This document shows, piece by piece, positions 58,287 through 64,000 of a stretch of DNA of 64,000 nucleotides. The stretch is taken from contig CM076846.1 of the NCBI GenBank assembly GCA_039519185.1, positions 134,637,027 to 134,701,026 of the forward strand, read 5' to 3'. The DNA comes from Astragalus membranaceus. Its lineage: Eukaryota; Streptophyta; Magnoliopsida; Fabales; Fabaceae. The notes under the pieces were generated by a model. The model ran no database searches, had not been told where the DNA came from, and saw only the letters and a program-made list of their open reading frames with translations. Position numbers and translations under genes: made by a program. The first letter of the stretch is position 1, and each line of letters begins with the position of its first letter.

Positions 58287-60021
58287 TCATGTACTATCAT
58301 CACAACTAGAATCATCAGTGGTTTCGTCCTCACTTTCAAAACTTCCTTCATCATCAATAATTTTTCCTTTTTGTTGAAGATAAAGTTCAGATAGAGGCTT
58401 TTCAAAGATATCATCTGGTATATCTTTCCTAACTAAGTCAACTTCACAATCATCCTTTGAGAAAACAAGGTTTGAATTCTCATATTCATGGCCATCTGAA
58501 TTAGAACTTTCTCCCATGTCAAATGAATCCCTTGGAAGTGCCTTCAAAACATAATGTCTATTTTTTTTATACGGATCTTCAATATAGAAGCATTGCTGCA
58601 CTTGAGATGCTAGTACAAATGGATCATTATTGTAGCACTTTTTATTCAAGTAAACACATTTCAACCCGTATTTATCTTCTTCAGCTACAAACCAATCACA
58701 TTTGAACAATACATATTTAGCATGACCATAATAGTCTAACTCTATGATATCCTTTATCGTTCCATAGTAGGTCACACTAACTTTTTCTGAATGTTCATCC
58801 TCTTCACTTCTAAAGCTTAAAGACTCTAAGGTGACACCACTATTTTGAGTTTTTAGCCTTGCTTCACGTGCTCTTGTATGAAACCTATACCCATTAATAA
58901 CATAGCCAGAAAACCTTCTGCAAACATTATTTGGTCCCCTAGACAACACCTTTATCCATTCAGATATTTCTTCATTCACGACACGTGCTTCAAACCATTC
59001 AATGAAATCTTCTCTTTGATTTGAAGCTTTACTCCTCTTTCTTCTTTTCCGGGGATTATAAACATCAACCTCATGCTCTCTACAACAGAAAACCAATCTG
59101 TCAATGCAAAGGGAAAAAAACACACATTATAAGAATGAAAGGTTTTAGTAAGTTGATGATAGTACCTAATGTATTCTTGCACTTCATCACAGTTGAATAA
59201 GATATACCTGTGGGCTTGATTTTGGGATTTTTGATCAATAGAAACTAGTTTCTTTCCCCCAATAGGATGACCGATGTTAGGAATGTCATCACTATTTCGT
59301 GTCATTCTATTCATTCTTGTATCTACCCCACTAGACAAATATCTTGAACAAAATGTCAGGGACTCTCTAACCAAGTATGCTTCAGCAATAGAACCCTCAG
59401 GGCGACTCTTATTACGAACAAAAGACTTTAAATCACCCAAATATCTTTCCATATAATACATCCATCGAAATTGTACCGGTCCACCCAATCTGACCTCATT
59501 TGCCAGGTGAATTGGTAAGTGAATGAAGCATTGCTCCATCCATAAAGACATTTCAACAAATACAACCTGATAGTGAATGATAAGGTGGAGAATTTTTTAC
59601 AACCAGGATACAACTCTTCATTTGCATCCTCAACAAGTTTATAAAATTTCTTTGCATCTTCATTTAGACCTTCATGTACTCCACCCGCTTCAGCCACATC
59701 TTTAAATGTTTCAAATAATAAGCCATCAATATCATCAGATGAGACGGCATCTGTATCGCTATCATTGTCATGATCTGTAAGACTTAACTCTTTACCATGG
59801 TAAATCCAATCTCTATATCCCTTTACAAATCCATATGATACTAAATGACTTTTGACAACATCTCTTACTTCCCAACTATCATTGCAACATATAGCACATG
59901 GGCACAAAATCGTTTCTCCTACAACCTCTCCTTTGGTGAATGCAAAATCCAAAAAGTATTCAACTCCTTGTTCATAATCGTCTCCATATGGAGGCAAGTC
60001 CACCCAATCCTTGTTTATCAT
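58287..60021 (-). pseudogene. TNPD-like transposase of CACTA-3, catalytic tnp2 domain deleted
   Basis: From ATG 60021 it reads MINKDWVDLPPYGDDYEQGV with a transposase-associated domain (CPCAICCNDSW). After YGWSNASFT the sequence jumps (about 59518-59527) to HLPIHLANEVRLGGPVQFRW of DUF4218, with a change of frame. The whole tnp2 domain, present at 44860-45620 in CACTA-2, is missing. An intron (donor near 59165, acceptor near 59086) leads to the DUF4216 exon (SVTYYGTIKDIIELDYYG, NDPFVLASQVQQCFYIED), ending in an acidic tail at 58287. The element is therefore non-autonomous. The domain calls are firm; the deletion is inferred by comparison. Confidence 0.85.
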
Positions 60022-61160
60022 GTTTGATCTAATTAACAAAAATATATTATATCTACAAGGGAATAATTATAACAAATTATAGATGTAAATAGAATATTAC
60101 TCTAGAGCTAATGTTCTGCCATATTAAGTAGTTTTCTAATCATAATCATATTGTAGCATATTTTTAAGTTAATTGAAAATTCCTAAAACTCCCAATATTT
60201 TACTAGTAAGAAGAACTAACCTCAAATCAACAAACAATGGAGTGAGCGAGCAATCAAACGTAAGCTATAGGCAGCGACAAACGGTCTACGAACTGGTTTG
60301 TGAACTTCGTTTGTTTCAGAGAAGAAAGAACCCTGTAACAACAAATAAAACCAAATAATTAAACCCAAAAAATTGCAGACAATTGAAGTTGCAGTATTAC
60401 CCATATTCCCACATCCCAAATCCCTAGTAGCATAAATAGAAAGATCAAACCTGAGATTCGGAGAGTGGAGAATCAACCTCGTTCCTCCTTGAAATCAAGA
60501 AATCAAATTAGTGAAGAATGATGGAGAATAGAGAATCGGAGAACAGAGAATCTAGAAAACAAATTAGTTTTTGAGAGGCGGAAGAAGAAGAAGGAACCGC
60601 GAGAAGAGAACCGCGAGATGGAATGGAGAGAAAAACGAGAGCGATAGGGGTTCTGTAACTTTATCTCAGATTTAATTTTTCTGGAAAAAGTAAATAATAT
60701 CTTTTCTTTTGTTTTAGGAGGGATGAGTGAATTAGCTGTAAAAAAAGAGAGGGAATGAGTAAAAATTTTACCGCCTAAATGAAATAAAGATAGTATCGCC
60801 TAAAATGAAATGAAAAAATGTTGAAAGGAAATTCAACCAAATCTAATTTTTAAATATAATTTTAAAGGCAACACCAAAAGAAATGTTCCCGTTTAAAATA
60901 ATTAGTGTAACAATTAGAAACTGTTGCTAGTGAAAGTTTAGGGAACGGTTATTAAATGTTGCAAACGAAACAGGATAGCAACAATCTAAAAATGTAGTCA
61001 TATAGAATTTAAGGAACCTTTATTCAGTGTTGCCAAAAGAGTGTGCTATAAAACATTGATTTAGAGGCAACAGTTCCCAAATGTTGTCTGATATGATTTA
61101 AGCAACATTTTTTGCATGTTGTCAAAGGATGTGTTGCTAGAGACAAAAAATGTTGTAGTA
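60022..61160 (-). other. CACTA-3 5' leader and subterminal region
   Basis: 60450-60650 is leader-like (GAGAACCGCGAGATGG and purine-rich on plus). 60800-61150 is rich in ATGTTGC / GCAACA motifs leading to the terminus at 61160. No gene. Confidence 0.65.
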
Positions 61161-61163
61161 TAG

Positions 61164-62016
61164 TCAGGTTGATTCATATGTTGCCAAACACATGGAGATT
61201 CTTAAGAGTGATCACCCAACTAAGAGTCAAGTCTGGTTAAAAAAAGAACACAATCGGAGTTTCATACAATGGCTAAAAGATCAAATTGATATTGAGTTTG
61301 TTTCAAATCCTACCTCGATTTCAGAAAGATTGAGATGGTTAGCAAAATGTCCAAATATACATGTATTCTCTTACACTAGTTATCTACAAAACGGGTACAC
61401 GTTCTATACAAAATCCCATGATGATCAGAGTAAAATGCAAAATAGTGGGGTGACTCTTGTAGCTGAATCTATGCATACATCAAGTGCCAAAGACAGAAAT
61501 CCCATTTACGCGAATATGTCATACTTCGGTGTCACTAAACACATGTGGGAGTTGGATTACAATATGTTTTGGGAGCCTGTGTTCCAATGTAATTGGGTTG
61601 ACAATAATAATGGTGTACAGATGGATGACTCGGGTTTCATGCGGGTGAATTTCAATAAGTTAGGATATAAAGATGAACCTTATATTTTAGCCTCGCAAGC
61701 CCAACACGTGTTTTATGTCACTGATCCAGTTGATATCAATTGGTGCATTGTTTTATTGACAAACAAAAAATTATTGGTGAATGACATTGGTGATCAAGCG
61801 CACGAAGATGTTGACATTGAGGATGACCCTTTCTTTGGGACATCACAACCAATAATAGGGGAAAGTACTTCTAAAGAAGATATTTTGTATGTTAGAAAGG
61901 ATCATAACGATGGAATTACGTTTCGTCAAAAACAAAGTACCAAGAAGCGAAAAGCAAAATATCATACAAATAAACAAGTAGCTAGTAACATTAGATCGAG
62001 GAAAAGGAAAAGGTAA
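61164..62016 (+). pseudogene. TNPD-like transposase of CACTA-2, 3' part (DUF4216)
   Basis: The frame continues from 46749 across CACTA-3 without a stop (SQVDSYVAKHMEILKSDHP). It contains QNGYTFYTK and the DUF4216 block (NMSYFGVTKHMWELDYN, EPYILASQAQHVFYVTD). A basic tail, RSRKRKR, ends at the TAA at 62014-62016. A possible donor (AAAAG|GTAATA) overlaps the stop, so splicing into the next gene is conceivable, as in En/Spm. Confidence 0.87.
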
Positions 62017-62134
62017 TATATCATGCGTGTTTCTTTTTTATTCATTTTTCATATTGTAAAAATTAACTTACTTTATCATGATTATCAAATAACATTTAGC
62101 CTAATAACAATGATTATATTTTGTTGCAGGTGAG

Positions 62135-64000
62135 ATGACTTCCCACAGTGATGATAGTGCACATGACAGTGGTCATGAGAGTCATGATAGCGCACAAAAA
62201 AAGTTCACTCGTCGTGGAATGACAGTTAAGAAGAATATCATCAATCGGGGGAACAAAGGGCTTCCTAAACTTACAGTAAGATACTTACTAATTAACTAAC
62301 TTTGTTACATACTTTTAACTGTTTGTTATCTAATTTACACAATTAATAATGCAGGTCATATGGAATTCTAAAAACCAACCGATTGGTGACAATGGTAGAG
62401 AGTTGCAAAGCTTCATTGGTGCTATAGCAAGGCAGAATATACCAATTACAATCAAAAGTTAGAATAATAAAAAAGATGCCTATTTCGAGAAATCTAAAGA
62501 GGAGCTATGGCATTTGATACAGGTATGGGTCTTATTTTGACTATACAGTTATTTTATAATTAAATATGTAAGCATATTTATAATCATTTTGTTGAATGTA
62601 AGCAGAAATACTTTGATGTGGATGACTCTCGAAAAGACTATTGTCTTATGAAAGCTGGAAAGGCGCACAGAAGATTCAGATCAACTCTAACAAAGTGGGT
62701 GAAAGATAAAGAGGGGAACATCAGAAACCGTCCTCCACCACGGTATGATGGGATTATTCCATTAGAGGATTGGAGTGCATTTGTATCATCACGCGAAGAT
62801 GAGGAATTCCAGGTTTGTAAAATTACTTATCATACATATACCTATAGGTGGAGTCCTGAATACCCATCACGCGAGAGAGCGGAAAGTCCTGAATACCCTT
62901 ATAGAGCCGGTGTTAAGAGTTATCACGAGATTGAAGATCAATTGGTATGCACATTATCTTTTATTTTATCTTTCATTTACTAAATTAATCTTTTGATTTA
63001 TTTACTAATAAATGGTAAATTTTAATAGCTGCGGGAGACCGGAAAAGATCCTACTCATGAATCTATTGACCTTCATGTTTTGTGGTTAGAAGCCCGACAT
63101 AACAAAGATGGTGTCATTGATAACCCAAAAACGAGAGAGGTGTTTCAAAGAATTGTAAGTATGATAAAATTATATTACTTATAATGTTTATTAATAATGT
63201 CTCCAAATGAACTTATGAACTTACTGTTTGTGGTGAATCAGGAATCCATATCACAATCAGTATCACAATGAGAGATTACTGATTGTCATGGTCCGAATGA
63301 CATCCTTGGTCGTGCATTGGCAACTGAAGAGTATTCAGGACGTCTACGGGGTTTGGGATTTGGCATTTCTCCAACCACTTTTTGGGGTTCAAAGAGGAAA
63401 AAAAAACATGAGGAAAAAGAAAGTAGAGAACGGTTGGAGGCCATGGTATTGATGCTACACAAAGAACTTAATGAATTAAAAGATAAAGTTTCTCCTAACC
63501 CAAATAGCTTCAAGGATAGTTGCAATATTGCGTCCAATGAGGTAATTATCATTTAATTTGGTTATCATTTACATTAACTTATAGGTATTAATATTTGGTT
63601 ATCATTTAATTTAGGGTAATAATAACAACTGTGAATTATATACATCAAACCCGCTTACGTTGGTCGCAAAGGGCTTTGTTTGTAACAATGATGACTCCAC
63701 CTTGCACAATCTACCCATGCCTCCAAATCACGTGAGAGTCAGAGTTGACGTTGTTGTTGTGGAGGATGCATTATTGCCGGTACCAATTGACACTGCACAG
63801 ATGACTTTGTTGACGGTGAATGATGCACTTGGCACCCTTGTGGCATGGCCAGCAAATCTTATCAATGTATGAAGCAATTAATATATTTGTTAATAATTCA
63901 TTGGCCTATTGTCATATATTAATAACTAATTATAATTCTAATATAGGTAAAGAAAGCAACATCTCGGATTTCTGGGCATGTTGGCACACCCCAACCCTCC
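62135..64000 (+). pseudogene. TNPA-like CACTA protein (Transposase_24) of CACTA-2, at least eight exons, partial
   Basis: Exons read by eye are 62135-62275, 62355-62522, 62606-62812, about 62860-62944, 63029-63154, 63242-63541, 63615-63866 and 63945 to beyond 64000. All but the fourth have clear GT/AG ends and lengths divisible by three. Blocks include TRRGMTVKKNIINRGNKGLP, KAHRRFRSTLTKWVKDKEGN, LHVLWLEARHNKDGVIDNP, EYSGRLRGLGFGISPTTFWG and LVAWPANLI. Nonsense codons lie at 62460-62462 (TAG, probably from the usual Trp) and 63269-63271 (TGA). It would bind the subterminal palindromes at 42661. The fourth exon has no acceptor that keeps the frame. Confidence 0.82.

Noticed and set aside
59845..60027. 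Plus-strand ORFs opposite the CACTA-3 transposase
   Set aside because: Shadows of the minus-strand TNPD frame; no independent support.

Overview
This window looks like plant nuclear DNA and consists almost entirely of transposable elements nested inside one another. I found no convincing host gene, rRNA, tRNA or CRISPR. Ogre/Tat-type Ty3-gypsy elements with LTRs of about 3 kb, a Cassandra-type miniature retroelement carrying 5S rRNA sequence, and several CACTA (En/Spm) transposons point to a large-genome legume, probably of the pea/vetch/lentil group. The organism is inferred, not proven.

Left block (1-33876). A CACTA transposon (CACTA-1, minus strand, running off the left edge) carries a broken TNPD-type transposase and is split by two LTR retrotransposons. 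The first (2722-10367, plus strand, target duplication AAGAG) is an Ogre relative that keeps only gag. The second (10759-33754, minus strand, target duplication TAGGG) is an Ogre-type element with no recognisable coding region. Inside the second lies a tandem LTR-body-LTR-body array (16646-27974) of a chromovirus-like family that lacks the integrase core.

Middle block (33877-42660). A Cassandra-like element (34310-40442, minus) has its 3' LTR interrupted, inside the 5S-derived sequence, by a small CACTA element (CACTA-4, 34463-39701, target duplication ACT). CACTA-4 carries a nearly intact seven-exon TNPA-like gene. Two tRNA-derived SINEs with clear target duplications follow, then a 105-bp-arm inverted repeat.

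Right block (42661-64000). CACTA-2 (plus strand, running off the right edge) belongs to the same family as CACTA-1, and the two face away from each other. Its TNPD gene is split by CACTA-3 (46750-61160, minus, flanked by TAG). The last exon of the TNPA-like gene of CACTA-3 is split in turn by a 9-kb chromovirus-like element (47520-56495, target duplication GAAAC). A second CACTA-2 gene (TNPA-like, at least eight exons) runs to the end of the window.

The most unusual signal is in the Ogre-family LTRs. Both families carry an array of predicted RNA hairpins with a constant 21-nt loop (core AGCCTTTG) and stems that differ in sequence but stay paired. Stem mismatches are almost all G:U on the sense strand only. 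The array is followed by a conserved two-stem module (CTACGTA...TACGTAG) that shows compensatory changes.
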